Assembly: GCA_036245525.1 (NCBI GenBank)
Contig: BTPG01000008.1
Span: forward strand, 26,588,009-26,652,008
Direction: 5' to 3'
From: Semisulcospira habei
Lineage: Eukaryota > Mollusca > Gastropoda > Semisulcospiridae
DNA length: 64,000 bases
In this document: piece by piece, positions 28,427 to 38,373 of the stretch
Layout of the letters: every line of letters starts with the position of its first letter
Position numbering within the stretch: the first letter of the stretch is position 1
Program-made: the position numbers and the translations under genes
Notes under the pieces: generated by a model
The model's database searches: none
The model's input: only the letters and a program-made list of their open reading frames with translations
What the model was told of the DNA's origin: nothing

Positions 28427-29171
28427 AAGTCCAGGCAGGGTTGAGGCTGGAAAAAGATTAGCTGAATATAATAGGCAAAAAAAATTACAGCTTCAAGCAC
28501 AAACAGAAAAGACTTATGTGACTGACCAGGCGTCACTACCGTCAGGACCGACAGGACATCATCATCAAAGTGAGAGACAAACAACTAACCCTGACCCCCG
28601 CCCTGACCCCGAACCTCAATCAACAAAATATATAGTTGCCGGATTTGTTGTCGGATTTGGTTACGTAGGTTATCGATTGATTGTACATTGCTTAACGTCC
28701 CGACAGCAACAAGGCTTTCTCAGGACGTGCCTGCACTGATTGTGAAAAAAAACTAAACAGAAAATTGAATGTATGTCGCCAGCCGGTCAAATACATTAAA
28801 TAAACCTACAACATGGGGCATAAATAAAGCTAAGACCATTTAGCAACACACATCCAATATCAAGAGCTACAGGCAGTGCAGACAGTAGGGAGAGTTTTAA
28901 AAAGGCAAATACAGGTGAATGGACAAAGGGTAGACAGAAACACATGCCCCAGAATAGAGAGAAAAACCCACCCTGTGGGGCTGACCAGGGTGACCCTGGG
29001 AACTAAAAAATACCTAACCCCACCCAAGTCCACGTAGGTTATCAATTATACAAAAAATACAAACCACAGACTCGTACAGTGACCAAAAAATCAAACACTC
29101 CAAAAACAAAACCAGAAGTCTCCACATTACCAGTAACACCCAAAGCCGTTGACCCATTTTATATGCAGTAA
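28350..29171 (+). pseudogene. Polinton basic single-pass protein, split by retroposon
   Basis: The N-terminal part (28350-28674) has a basic stretch (SPGRVEAGKRLAEYNRQKK), a Pro/Asp-rich linker and the start of a hydrophobic segment (IVAGFVVGFGYVGY). A SINE-like element (28675-29031) then interrupts it in the hydrophobic segment, and a 12-bp duplication ACGTAGGTTATC flanks the insert. The remaining lysine-rich tail continues in the appropriate frame at 29032-29171. Reading into the insert gives a truncated product. A membrane-anchored basic protein, possibly DNA-binding, is inferred. Confidence 0.6.
28675..29031 (-). mobile_element. SINE-like retroposon copy B, 5'-truncated
   Basis: Flanked by ACGTAGGTTATC (28663-28674, 29032-29043). 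It lacks the last ~25 bp seen in other copies at its right side, which is the 5' end if the element is read on the minus strand. Such truncation is typical of target-primed reverse transcription and supports that orientation. Confidence 0.75.
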
Positions 29172-29207
29172 ATAAAAATATTATTTTAATTTTTCTTGTA
29201 TTAGAAA

Positions 29208-29438
29208 ATGAATGACTCAAAAAATTTAATGAACCTTGTGTATCACTCTGCCGTAATCAGTGGATTAGCAGTAGCTTATTCTATGCTGGGGAAAAGTCTA
29301 CTCAAAATGAAATCAGCAGACTTGAGTAGACTCAATTTCGAAGACAGCACTAAGCTAATTGTAGTTGTTACAGCGTCGATTGCGACAAAAGACTTTCTTG
29401 TCAAGCAGGGAATTATTCCCGAAAATGTTTCTATGTAA
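29208..29438 (+). CDS. Polinton small membrane protein
   Basis: 76 residues with two hydrophobic stretches (SAVISGLAVAYSMLG and KLIVVVTASIATKDFLV). No known family. It lies in a run of small + strand genes between the ATPase and integrase, 12 nt before the next start. Confidence 0.5.
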   Translation: MNDSKNLMNLVYHSAVISGLAVAYSMLGKSLLKMKSADLSRLNFEDSTKLIVVVTASIATKDFLVKQGIIPENVSM

Positions 29439-29449
29439 ATAAAAATATT

Positions 29450-29884
29450 ATGGCGACGATAGCTATTATGATAGGAGGTGCTATGGTTAATGCTCTGGCA
29501 TTTAGTGGCTCTAATTATCTCTTTTCAAAAATGGGTAGAGAAGAATCTGCTCTGGAGATGAGACGACACAATGAGGCGTCAGAAAAATTAGCACAAGCCC
29601 AGCAGGAATATGAAAAGAATAGAATTGAGAAACTTGATTTCATCAATGAAAAACTCAGGCTTGAAGGTCACGCACAACATACGTTTTCAAATACAGACGA
29701 AGCAATCAGGGAATATTTTCTTGTCACAGGTGAAGACATGTCTATACCGAAACCAAAACTAAGTGACTATTACAAACCGAGTACAGAACAAAGAAACGGG
29801 GAGATAATCTTTGTTCTAGTGGGAATGACATTTGTTTATTTTACAGGAGTTTTCATTGCTAGAAAAAATGGCAGCCGAAAATAA
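29450..29884 (+). CDS. Polinton protein with two membrane ends and coiled coil
   Basis: 144 residues. The N-terminus (IAIMIGGAMVNALAFSGSNY) is hydrophobic, residues 30-80 are charged and heptad-like (EMRRHNEASEKLAQAQQEYE), and the C-terminus has a second hydrophobic segment (IIFVLVGMTFVYFTGVF) followed by a short basic tail. It overlaps the integrase start by 17 bp. A spanning scaffold or virion membrane role is conceivable, but the function is unknown. Confidence 0.5.
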   Translation: MATIAIMIGGAMVNALAFSGSNYLFSKMGREESALEMRRHNEASEKLAQAQQEYEKNRIEKLDFINEKLRLEGHAQHTFSNTDEAIREYFLVTGEDMSIPKPKLSDYYKPSTEQRNGEIIFVLVGMTFVYFTGVFIARKNGSRK

Positions 29885-30842
29885 ACTAACAAAAATATAT
29901 TACTCTCCATCAGGCTATTGGAAAGGAGCAACAGCTATTCAGAAATTACATGCTGCTGTGGGCGGAGATATAACACTCAATCAAGTCAAGCAATGGTTAC
30001 AGAGACAGGCAATTTGGCAGATATATCTCCCTGCTCCAAGAAAGATAACAAGACCCCATTTTGAGAACACAACACCTAATGACACACACCAAATGGACCT
30101 CCTGTTCTTACCACATGACACAATAAGAAAGAAACGATACAAGTATGCATTAACTGTTGTAGACATTGCTTCAAGGTACAAAGACGCTGAACCCATATCT
30201 GACAAAACTGCTACCACAGTTGCGACTGCTTTATCAAGTATCTATAAAAGAGGTCCTTTAAGATACCCCAGACTAGTGCAGGTTGATGACGGATCAGAAT
30301 TCAAAGGTGCTGTTAATCAGTTATTTGCAAAGCATGGTGTACTGGTCAGACGAGGCATTCCAGGTGTGCACAGATCACAGGCAATTGTAGAGAACTTTAA
30401 TAAACAGTTATCAGAAAGACTTTTCAGTTACCAGTATTCTAAGGAACTCATGCATGACACCCGTAACACTGAATGGGTAAAGAGATTACCACATGTGATA
30501 AAAGCAATGAACAATGAAGGACACCCAAAACCTGCTGATGCTATTAAATTGAAAACAATTACAGAGCCAAAAACAGGACCAACCCCGGCACCAGACACAA
30601 GTTTATTTACTAAACAGGTGAGATATTTATATCAGCCAGGGGAGGCTGAGAACGACGACAGACGCAGGGCAACAGACCCTATCTGGTCAACGTCTGTACA
30701 CAATATAAAAAAAATAGTCCCCGGTCCTGACGGTCCAGACGCAACAATATATTATCTGTATGACCCTGCGCCACAGAGGGCATTTGTCAGAGAAGAATTA
30801 CAGATTATTCCCCCAGACACCGTTACTCATTTCAGTAACTAA
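29868..30842 (+). CDS. Polinton retrovirus-like integrase
   Basis: About 324 residues from the ATG at 29868. The catalytic core has the D,D-35-E type triad: D in HQMDLLFLP (about residue 75), D in VQVDDGSEFKG (about 139) and E in AIVENFNKQL (about 174). The N-terminal part has GYWKGATAIQKLH but not an obvious HHCC zinc finger. The C-terminal part is positively charged with short hydrophobic strands, which suggests a DNA-binding fold. In Polintons this enzyme inserts the element and creates the 6-bp duplication seen here. The gene ends convergently with, and overlaps by 45 bp, the polymerase gene. Confidence 0.85.
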   Translation: MAAENKLTKIYYSPSGYWKGATAIQKLHAAVGGDITLNQVKQWLQRQAIWQIYLPAPRKITRPHFENTTPNDTHQMDLLFLPHDTIRKKRYKYALTVVDIASRYKDAEPISDKTATTVATALSSIYKRGPLRYPRLVQVDDGSEFKGAVNQLFAKHGVLVRRGIPGVHRSQAIVENFNKQLSERLFSYQYSKELMHDTRNTEWVKRLPHVIKAMNNEGHPKPADAIKLKTITEPKTGPTPAPDTSLFTKQVRYLYQPGEAENDDRRRATDPIWSTSVHNIKKIVPGPDGPDATIYYLYDPAPQRAFVREELQIIPPDTVTHFSN

Positions 30843-33800
30843 CTCATCAATTAATTCATCAACCAGTTCATCACAAATGTCTTCAGATAACTTGAGCCTG
30901 TAATGTCCAGGTGCATAAGCTTTTTCCTTAGTGTGAAACACTCTTTTCGTGTCTCCTACTGCTAGTGACTTCTTATGTGTTTGAATTATTTCAAGATTAT
31001 GTTTGTTTGATCTCAGTGACTTGTTTGGATAATCAGGCATTAATGCTCCATCTAATACTTGCTTGTAATGTTCATGACGAATGTCTTTATTTTTTATTGC
31101 TGTTTTCTTGATACCTTTGGCTTTCGACTGACTTCCCTTCTGATGCAGTATAGAATACATTTTGGATCTCAGTCCAACGTACTCAACTATTGGCACACCA
31201 TTCAGTTCATCTTTAAACTTTCCAGGCACTTTTTTATTCTGTGTGCTAAACAGTGGATGGTCTTTTGGGTAGTCAGATGTGTCATACATGTGTAACTCTG
31301 TTTTCATGTCTTCATAAAAGTCTTCAGTACACACATCAATGATCATAGAGTCAGTGTCAGTGTATAACAATCGACAGTCAGGATACTTTGGTTTGAAGTA
31401 ATCATAATAAAATTCAAGCATCAACAGTTTTGATAACTCAAGAATTGCCATACCAATGAATACTGGCTTGTCCAGTTTGACAATCTTTTTTTTGAGTGAC
31501 ACTGCATACAATGATGAATGAAACTCTTTGTACCCTGTGTACTGTGGCTTGCCTGTAAGTTTAATTGCACCCGATTCAGTTGTAACAAGTCTCACATCTT
31601 TTCTGTGATGAGGATTTTCCATTGTCTTGCCAAAACAGGCATTGTTCATAAGCTTAAAGAAGTCTTTGTCAAATGCAGTGTTGCCGTCTCTGGCACGCAA
31701 TGTTGTGTTCTTCATTATGTAATCTTTCATGAAAGCACTCTGATCAAATTGAATTCCTCTGTGAACTTTCTTTAGTACTAACCCGTGTCTGATGTAAAAC
31801 TGTAACAAGCGGTAGTGACAAACGTAATTGAATTTATCATTCAGATTCGGTACAAGTTTGGTGTCTTCTTTTTTCCCCGTCATACTCATTTTCTCAACTG
31901 CTAAGGGATAATCATTGTGGTAATCATGTAGATGATGTGGGTACTCCAGGTCGACTTCAAAGATCCAACCCTTTGCGTCGTTTCGGTCAAGATTCATAAT
32001 ATTGTTTGTTAACCCTGACTCTGTTACATCATACTGTGACAAATCATACAGACAAAAGTTTTTCAAGGGCAATAACTCACACATTGCCCAGCCATACAAA
32101 TTGTTAGCGTCAAGGTACGTAATGAATGACCTTGACCCAGGGTTTGAGGGGTCAAAGTTGTCCAGATATTTGTTGTTGGCCTTGGCATAATTGTTCGCTG
32201 CAATACTAATGCCACCCCTCAATCCACGTTCCACCATTTCACCCATCGTACGATCAGACAACAGGTCTATAGATATCTTACTGGATTTCAAAAATGCATC
32301 CCATGTCATGCCAGGACTAGTTATGTAACAAGCAGGGTCAAGTCTGTAGTGTAACAACCCCTTTTCACGGTAACTTTCAAATACGTCTGCTAGCAAACAA
32401 ACGTCTGCTTTCAAGTACTGGTCATGGTAGTCACCAATTGTCTGACATCCCAACTTCCCCCACGCATCAAGTGCATGTTGATATTCAGAGTCAGAAATAC
32501 CTTTTCCAGTTAGTGTAGAATAAAATTTCTCTTTTGGTGGCAGTCTTGTTTCCTCAAACACAACCCAGTGATCAATGTACTCATACGGATACACACCTTT
32601 CTTAACCAAGTCTGGCTCAAAATATTTACTCGTTATTGGATACTCAGTCAGTCCTTCTGTCAGACTAGCCAATCCTAAAGACAAATGTTGCATGGAGTCA
32701 TAAAATGCTAATTTATCTAACCTAAAAGTCAAGTATTTCTCAGTTGTCTGGGCAATACAACTTATGTTTTTGTACGACTCATCTACAGCCTGCATGATAA
32801 TGTGTGAATCATATCCTTTGAGATTGTGGAAAAAGATTGGTAACTTGTATGTCTTGGGATCTGTTTTTAATAATAAGTTACAATTGTTATGTGCAGCACC
32901 TCTGTAACGCCCAGTTATGTGGTCGTGGTCACGAACTTTATCACCACCTAAAGGCTGTTCACAAATCCAACACATCTCAGCTGTATCAAATTTTAGTTTG
33001 TCTTCTTCTGTCATCATCAAAGGCATCTGGCTTGTTGTGAGATACTGTACTACCTGACTATACAGATGTCTCATTTCTGTTAAAAACAAACATGCTGCAT
33101 TTTCACCTCTGTAGATAACAGGTTCTGAATGAAGACCATATGACCTAACAATAATGTACCCGAAAGAACACACCACTTGGTCACTCAGTTTTATAGTCTT
33201 TGGTAATGACTCTGGAACATGACCTTCATACGGAACAACCAATGATTCAAAATCTGCATACACTACAAACGGCAGCTTTTGCTGATTCCCATAGTTCTTA
33301 AAATACACTTGACTACCAGGCTCTGGATACTTAAGTACAGTTTGTATGTCATCAGCTGACCTACAATGCAGGACGTGTTTATGTGCCACTGCAATAGAAG
33401 AAAACCTCTGTAAACATCTATTACAAAATTCCTGTTTGCCCTTGTGTTTTGTTGTATGATTATGAATTAGACGTGACATATTCCTAATAATTGTGTAGTG
33501 AAAGTTATTGTCATCTCCGATTAGCAACATGTCAACATGTTTATCTTCTGACTGCCCATAGGTTGGTGCCAGTGGTGATACTCTAATTGGTTGCAACTTG
33601 TTCTCAGATTCATTATCCCACACAAACACATTCACAGATATACCAGGATTTAGTTTTTCAAACAAATCTATGTCCTCTATTTTAACAGGGAACTCAATGC
33701 CACTAAAATCGAGTTCGTTTACAAATTTGGTGTAGTTAGAAACACGTTCAGGTTTTATTTTTACAAAGTGTAGTTTAGCAAGCACACACCACATGAAACA

Positions 33801-34283
33801 ATAGTTGTCATTGTTCTGTATGTTGACGACAGCCTTTTTGTTTACTACTTCTGTTGGCAGTGGCAACCATGCTTTACCTAATATAGGATGATACCTAGAC
33901 TGCTTTAGTTGCAGTTCATGTACATGTCCTTCGTGCCAGCCAGACCCCTTAATTTTTGCACTGTCAATTGCCTGTAGAAAGTCTGGTAATAGTCTGTCTC
34001 TAAACACGTTCTCCAATTCTCTTCTTGTGTTAACAGTGTGTTGTCTTGTTGATATATACGATACAATTACCTCACCGCCCATTCTAGTGAATTCGATTTT
34101 CGCAACAACCTGAATCTTAACACTGCCTGTGAGAAGATTTTGTTGTATGACAGAAAAAGAGTTTTCTATTGATTCGTAAACATTATTAGTATTGGATATG
34201 GGTAAGTTTGTTGTGTGAAACACGTTTCTTAAACCAGATGAGCCAGGGTTTGATGGGTCAGGGCTTTGAGCATTGTCCGTCAT
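30798..34283 (-). CDS. Polinton protein-primed-type DNA polymerase B
   Basis: About 1161 residues from the ATG at 34283 (an upstream in-frame ATG at 34334 reads through hydrophobic residues and is less likely). Order of motifs: a C2H2-like cysteine/histidine cluster (CNRCLQRFSS, about residue 285); exonuclease I YADFES; an HNH/endonuclease VII-like cluster CWICEQ with RDHDHITGRYRGAAHNNCN; exonuclease II GYDSHI; exonuclease III LKADVCLLADVF; polymerase motif A LDANNLYGWAM; motif B MNNACFGKTMEN; and motif C YTDTDSM at about residue 970. This arrangement is that of Polinton PolB enzymes that replicate linear DNA with covalently bound terminal protein. All catalytic motifs seem to be intact. Confidence 0.9.
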   Translation of the reverse strand: MTDNAQSPDPSNPGSSGLRNVFHTTNLPISNTNNVYESIENSFSVIQQNLLTGSVKIQVVAKIEFTRMGGEVIVSYISTRQHTVNTRRELENVFRDRLLPDFLQAIDSAKIKGSGWHEGHVHELQLKQSRYHPILGKAWLPLPTEVVNKKAVVNIQNNDNYCFMWCVLAKLHFVKIKPERVSNYTKFVNELDFSGIEFPVKIEDIDLFEKLNPGISVNVFVWDNESENKLQPIRVSPLAPTYGQSEDKHVDMLLIGDDNNFHYTIIRNMSRLIHNHTTKHKGKQEFCNRCLQRFSSIAVAHKHVLHCRSADDIQTVLKYPEPGSQVYFKNYGNQQKLPFVVYADFESLVVPYEGHVPESLPKTIKLSDQVVCSFGYIIVRSYGLHSEPVIYRGENAACLFLTEMRHLYSQVVQYLTTSQMPLMMTEEDKLKFDTAEMCWICEQPLGGDKVRDHDHITGRYRGAAHNNCNLLLKTDPKTYKLPIFFHNLKGYDSHIIMQAVDESYKNISCIAQTTEKYLTFRLDKLAFYDSMQHLSLGLASLTEGLTEYPITSKYFEPDLVKKGVYPYEYIDHWVVFEETRLPPKEKFYSTLTGKGISDSEYQHALDAWGKLGCQTIGDYHDQYLKADVCLLADVFESYREKGLLHYRLDPACYITSPGMTWDAFLKSSKISIDLLSDRTMGEMVERGLRGGISIAANNYAKANNKYLDNFDPSNPGSRSFITYLDANNLYGWAMCELLPLKNFCLYDLSQYDVTESGLTNNIMNLDRNDAKGWIFEVDLEYPHHLHDYHNDYPLAVEKMSMTGKKEDTKLVPNLNDKFNYVCHYRLLQFYIRHGLVLKKVHRGIQFDQSAFMKDYIMKNTTLRARDGNTAFDKDFFKLMNNACFGKTMENPHHRKDVRLVTTESGAIKLTGKPQYTGYKEFHSSLYAVSLKKKIVKLDKPVFIGMAILELSKLLMLEFYYDYFKPKYPDCRLLYTDTDSMIIDVCTEDFYEDMKTELHMYDTSDYPKDHPLFSTQNKKVPGKFKDELNGVPIVEYVGLRSKMYSILHQKGSQSKAKGIKKTAIKNKDIRHEHYKQVLDGALMPDYPNKSLRSNKHNLEIIQTHKKSLAVGDTKRVFHTKEKAYAPGHYRLKLSEDICDELVDELIDELVTEMSNGVWGNNL

Positions 34284-34330
34284 TTTTATTTGTCCGTCAA
34301 AATAATAAATGAAAAAAAAAATTATCACTG
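34284..34330 (-). promoter_or_regulatory. Probable polymerase promoter region
   Basis: Upstream of the minus-strand ATG the sequence is AT-rich with ATAATAAATG and TTATTTGTC, similar to the region upstream of 34758 (34759-34798). The similarity of two such leaders is why it is noted. Confidence 0.3.
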
Positions 34331-34380
34331 TCACACCATATGTAATACTGTATTATCGGTAGTTATGATAAACAAGTCAA

Positions 34381-34758
34381 CTACTTTCCTGGTGTTTGTC
34401 TTGAAGTCTTGTCCTGCAGGTGTAATATCACTTTATTAAATGTAACACTTTCAATGTAACAATGTAGTTTTCTTAATTGAACAAATATGTCATTACACAA
34501 TACCTCAAACCAACGCAAGTGGCCACTGTTAGCATTATAAACTTTAAAAGCATTTGTCTTAAGATCAACAGTCTCATAATCATAACCTGGTAATCCATCT
34601 GAATATTCCAAAGTAACATTATATGTCGTGTATATCCTTATTGACGGTGTTGAGAGTTTAAAGCTGGGTCCAAACACACGTGATTTTAAGTCAGTAAAGT
34701 GCATAACATCTTTGAAGCACTCTGTAACATCAAACACTTGGGTTTGTCCGTCTGTCAT
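34381..34758 (-). CDS. Polinton small protein next to polymerase
   Basis: 125 residues, no known motif. It begins MTDGQ, like the polymerase's MTDNAQ, and the upstream regions of both genes share CATTTTTATT-type and ATAAATGAAAAA-type sequence, so the start regions look duplicated. Composition suggests a small globular protein with several strands. It is the last gene before the non-coding right arm. Confidence 0.5.
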   Translation of the reverse strand: MTDGQTQVFDVTECFKDVMHFTDLKSRVFGPSFKLSTPSIRIYTTYNVTLEYSDGLPGYDYETVDLKTNAFKVYNANSGHLRWFEVLCNDIFVQLRKLHCYIESVTFNKVILHLQDKTSRQTPGK

Positions 34759-34958
34759 TTTTATTAGACAAACAAAAGAATAAATGAAAAAATATTACCG
34801 CTACCACAGTAAATATATTATCTATTTTCTGCACATGGGACATAATCACTTAAAAAAGTCAACCACAGACAACCACTAAACAGGATTTGTCTCCCATAGA
34901 CTTATATGCACACCCACAGATTAAAAAAACAACTTCACCACTCTGACTGGTGTAAGGC

Positions 34959-35104
<146 letters not shown>

Positions 35105-35399
35105 ACCGTTTGATTTCACAGACATGAGTACATTAAGCCCACTTGAAATCACCCCTTCTTTAAAAGTCCCTGTTGACTTTTGACATCACTTAGTGATTTA
35201 AAAGGCTGTATTTATGAAAGGCTTTTGACGGCTGAGGGCCTTTCAAAAGCACAGTCCCGCTTGCGGCTTGTGCCCGAATTGAAAAGAAATGGAATGCGGC
35301 CGCTATTGAAAAGCGCGGTGTGAGGGCAACACAAAAGGCGACCAACCGTGACACTAGCCGGCAGCTCAGGCTTACGGTAAAATTGTACTGACATGAGTG

Positions 35400-35632
35400 T
35401 CTGTGTGTTTGTAAAGTGAGTGTGTCTGTTTGTTTATGCGTCTGTTTGTGTGTGTCTGTGTGTGCGCTAGTGTGTGTGTATGTGTGTGCGCGCGTGCGTG
35501 TGCGCATGTGTGCGTGCGTGTGTGTGTGCGTGCGTGCGCATGTGCGCGCGTGCGCGTGTGCGTGCGCGTGTGTGCGCGTGCGCGCGCGTGCGTGCGTGTG
35601 TGCGTGCGCTGTGCGTGCGTGCGATTACATGG
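35400..35632. repeat. Alternating purine-pyrimidine tract
   Basis: About 230 bp of TG and CG dinucleotides with many GTGCGTGCG blocks, a sequence type prone to form Z-DNA. Confidence 0.8.
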
Positions 35633-36017
35633 CATGCGTGTGACTGAGGGCTCTTGCAACTTCTTGCCGCAACTGAAAATCAACAACACACATACAGAAC
35701 CCCCAGCTCACAAAACTTGCTCGACAAGTCTGGTCGGGTAGCATAAGACTCGTCAGGCTTGTTTCTAATTTAGATATGCATAACATTTTGGAAAGACCAA
35801 GATCGATTTTAGGATCAGGTTTTGCCGGATCGGACTTATTCTTGCCGGTTAGTGTTTGAAAATGACCGGTTGTTTTTGTTATAATTTATTCATTGGACTA
35901 TTAGCCGGTTGAGATGTATGACGTCAGCTCTGTCATACCGTTGTGTATGCGTGTCTGTGTTGTTAGAGTGTTAGTGTGAGTGTGTGTGTGTGTGTGTTGG
36001 GGGGGGGGGGGTCTTGA

Positions 36018-36408
36018 TTGATTGTACATTGCTTAACGTCCCGACAGCAACAAGGCTTTCTCAGGACGTGCCTGCACTGCTTGTGAAAAAAAAAAAAACA
36101 CAAAAAACCCCAGAACATTGAATGTATGTCGCCAGCCGGTCAAATACATTAAATAAACCTAACACATGGGGCCGAAATAAAGCTAAGACCATTTAGCAAC
36201 ACACATCCAATATCAAGAGCTACAGGCAGTGCAGACAGTAGGGAGAGTTTTAAAAAGGCAAATACAGGTGAATGGACAAAGGGTAGACAGAAACACATGC
36301 CCCAGAATAGAGAGAAAAACCCACCCTGTGGGGCTGACCAGGGTGACCCTGGGAACTAAAAAATACCTAACCCCACCCAAGTCCCCCAGGGCAGACCCGG
36401 GTGGGGTA
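36018..36408 (-). mobile_element. SINE-like retroposon copy C
   Basis: Flanked by a G-run followed by TCTTGA on both sides (35999-36017, 36409-36426). Same family and orientation as copy A. Confidence 0.7.
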
Positions 36409-37106
36409 GGGGGGGGGGGGTCTTGAGGATCTGTTGTATATGTACTCCGTCGGGTGTATAAAGCAAGGTATGATTTTCTGAGGTGCGTCTCTTTTCAGCT
36501 TTTACAGTCATGTACACCGTCTAACCGAACAGGGCGTGAAATTCAATAAGAGTTATTATCCTTTCACGGGCTGGTGGGTTTCAATGGCTCGCGTATGCAC
36601 CCGGAAGAAAAATCTTGGTGCAGACAGACAGGTGTTTATGACTCACTGTATACACCACGCATGCAAGGGCCAATGTGTAACATAGCTGAAATTGTATAGA
36701 CCACAACAGCATACTGAGTGTGTGTGGAAGACATGGTCTACCAGCTCTGTCAGGCGTGTGATTGTCATGGGATATTACCCTTGTGAAAATGATGTGTACC
36801 TGTGTTGCAAGGTTTGCACTTAATGTTTTTGTTTATACATGTTTTATGTTAGTATGTATATATGTATGTACGTACGTGCGTGTGCGCATGTGTTTATGTG
36901 TTGGTATGTGTGTCTGTGTGTGTGTATGTATTGCCTGTGTATATAACTTGTATGGCAATCTGTAGTTATGTGTGTCTTGTGTGTGTGTGTGTGTGTTTGT
37001 GCATGTGTTCATGCGAATACTGTATTGGCACCTCTCAGTAACAGCCTTTCAAAAGCCTTCAGTGACGTGGTCGCTTATTCATAAAAGCATGTCTGCATTA
37101 AAAGGA

Positions 37107-37493
37107 TTGATTGATTGTACATTGCTTAACGTCCCGACAGCAACAAGGCTTTCTCAGGACGTGCCTGCACTGCTTGTGAAAAAAAAAAAAACTAAACAGA
37201 ACATTGAATGTATGTCGCCAGCCGGTCAAATACGTTAAATAAACCTAAAACATGGGGCCTAAATAAAGCTAAGACCATTTAACAACACACATCCAATATC
37301 AAGAGCTACAGGCAGTGCAGACAGTAGGGAGAGTTTTAAAAAGGCAAATACAGGTGAATGGATCTCGGGTAGACAGAAACACATGCCCCAGAATAGAGAG
37401 GAAAACTCACCCTGTGGGGCTGACCAGGGTGACCCTGGGAACTAAAAAGTACCTAACCCCACCCAAGTCCCCCAGGGCAGACCCGGGTGGGGG
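37107..37493 (-). mobile_element. SINE-like retroposon copy D
   Basis: Flanked by GCATTAAAAGGA (37095-37106, 37494-37505). Confidence 0.75.
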
Positions 37494-37709
37494 GCATTAA
37501 AAGGAAGTGTTCCCCTCTCGCATAACTTAAATTGAATAGCGACGTGCCGCAAAGAGCATTCAACTGTGAAACGATTAGGCTACACAGGTGGGTAAACAGG
37601 TGGCTTATGAAATAGTGCGCGCCACAGATTTAAGAGACAACCCCCCCGCCACTCTAGTGCACTATCAGGTTTTGGTTTAATTTGAGAAAACGGCAGTGTG
37701 GACCTTAAT

Positions 37710-38096
37710 TGATTGATTGTACATTGCTTAACGTCCCGACAGCAACAAGGCTTTCTCAGGACGTGCCTGCACTGCTTGTGAAAAAAAAACCCAACTAAAC
37801 AGAACATTGAATGTATGTCGCCAGCCGGTCAAACACATTAAATAAACCTAACACATGGGGCCTAAATAAAGCTAAGACCATTTAGCAACACACATCCAAT
37901 ATCAAGAGCTACAGGCAGTGCAGACAGTAGGGAGAGTTTAAAAAAGGCAAATACAGGTGAATGGACCTCGGGTAGACAGAAACACATGCCCCAGAATAGA
38001 GAGAAAACCCCACCCTGTGGGGCTGACCAGGGTGACCCTGGGAACTAAAAAATACCTAACCCCACCCAAGTCCCCCAGGGCAGACCCGGGTGGGGT
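37710..38096 (-). mobile_element. SINE-like retroposon copy E
   Basis: Flanked by AGTGTGGACCTTAAT (37695-37709, 38097-38111), 22 bp from the Polinton terminal repeat. Confidence 0.75.
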
Positions 38097-38133
38097 AGTG
38101 TGGACCTTAATGACCGTAATTAGTAATTAATTA

Positions 38134-38367
38134 AGGTATTGACAGAGACAATAGTTATAGAGAAAGGAAGTATGAGTCCCGATAGATAATCAGATCAATA
38201 AGGCCGCATCAGTCATGCTTGTCAGTTTTTTAAAATCAAAGGGTTGATTTAGAATTAACGGGGGTAAAATTGGGGTCAAAATTTTGATATTAAAAAATGA
38301 TGTAAATTAATGACTGATGCGGCTCTATTGAATTCATTGTCTATCGGGACTCATACTTCCTTTCTCT
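38134..38367. repeat. Polinton right terminal inverted repeat
   Basis: Inverted partner of 20055-20288, with the same internal self-complementarity. It is followed by the ACCAAC duplication at 38368-38373. Confidence 0.85.
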
Positions 38368-38373
38368 ACCAAC

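Noticed and set aside
35190..35741. His/Thr- or Cys/Val-rich ORFs on both strands
   Set aside because: They come from the TG/CG alternating tract; all frames are open because of composition.
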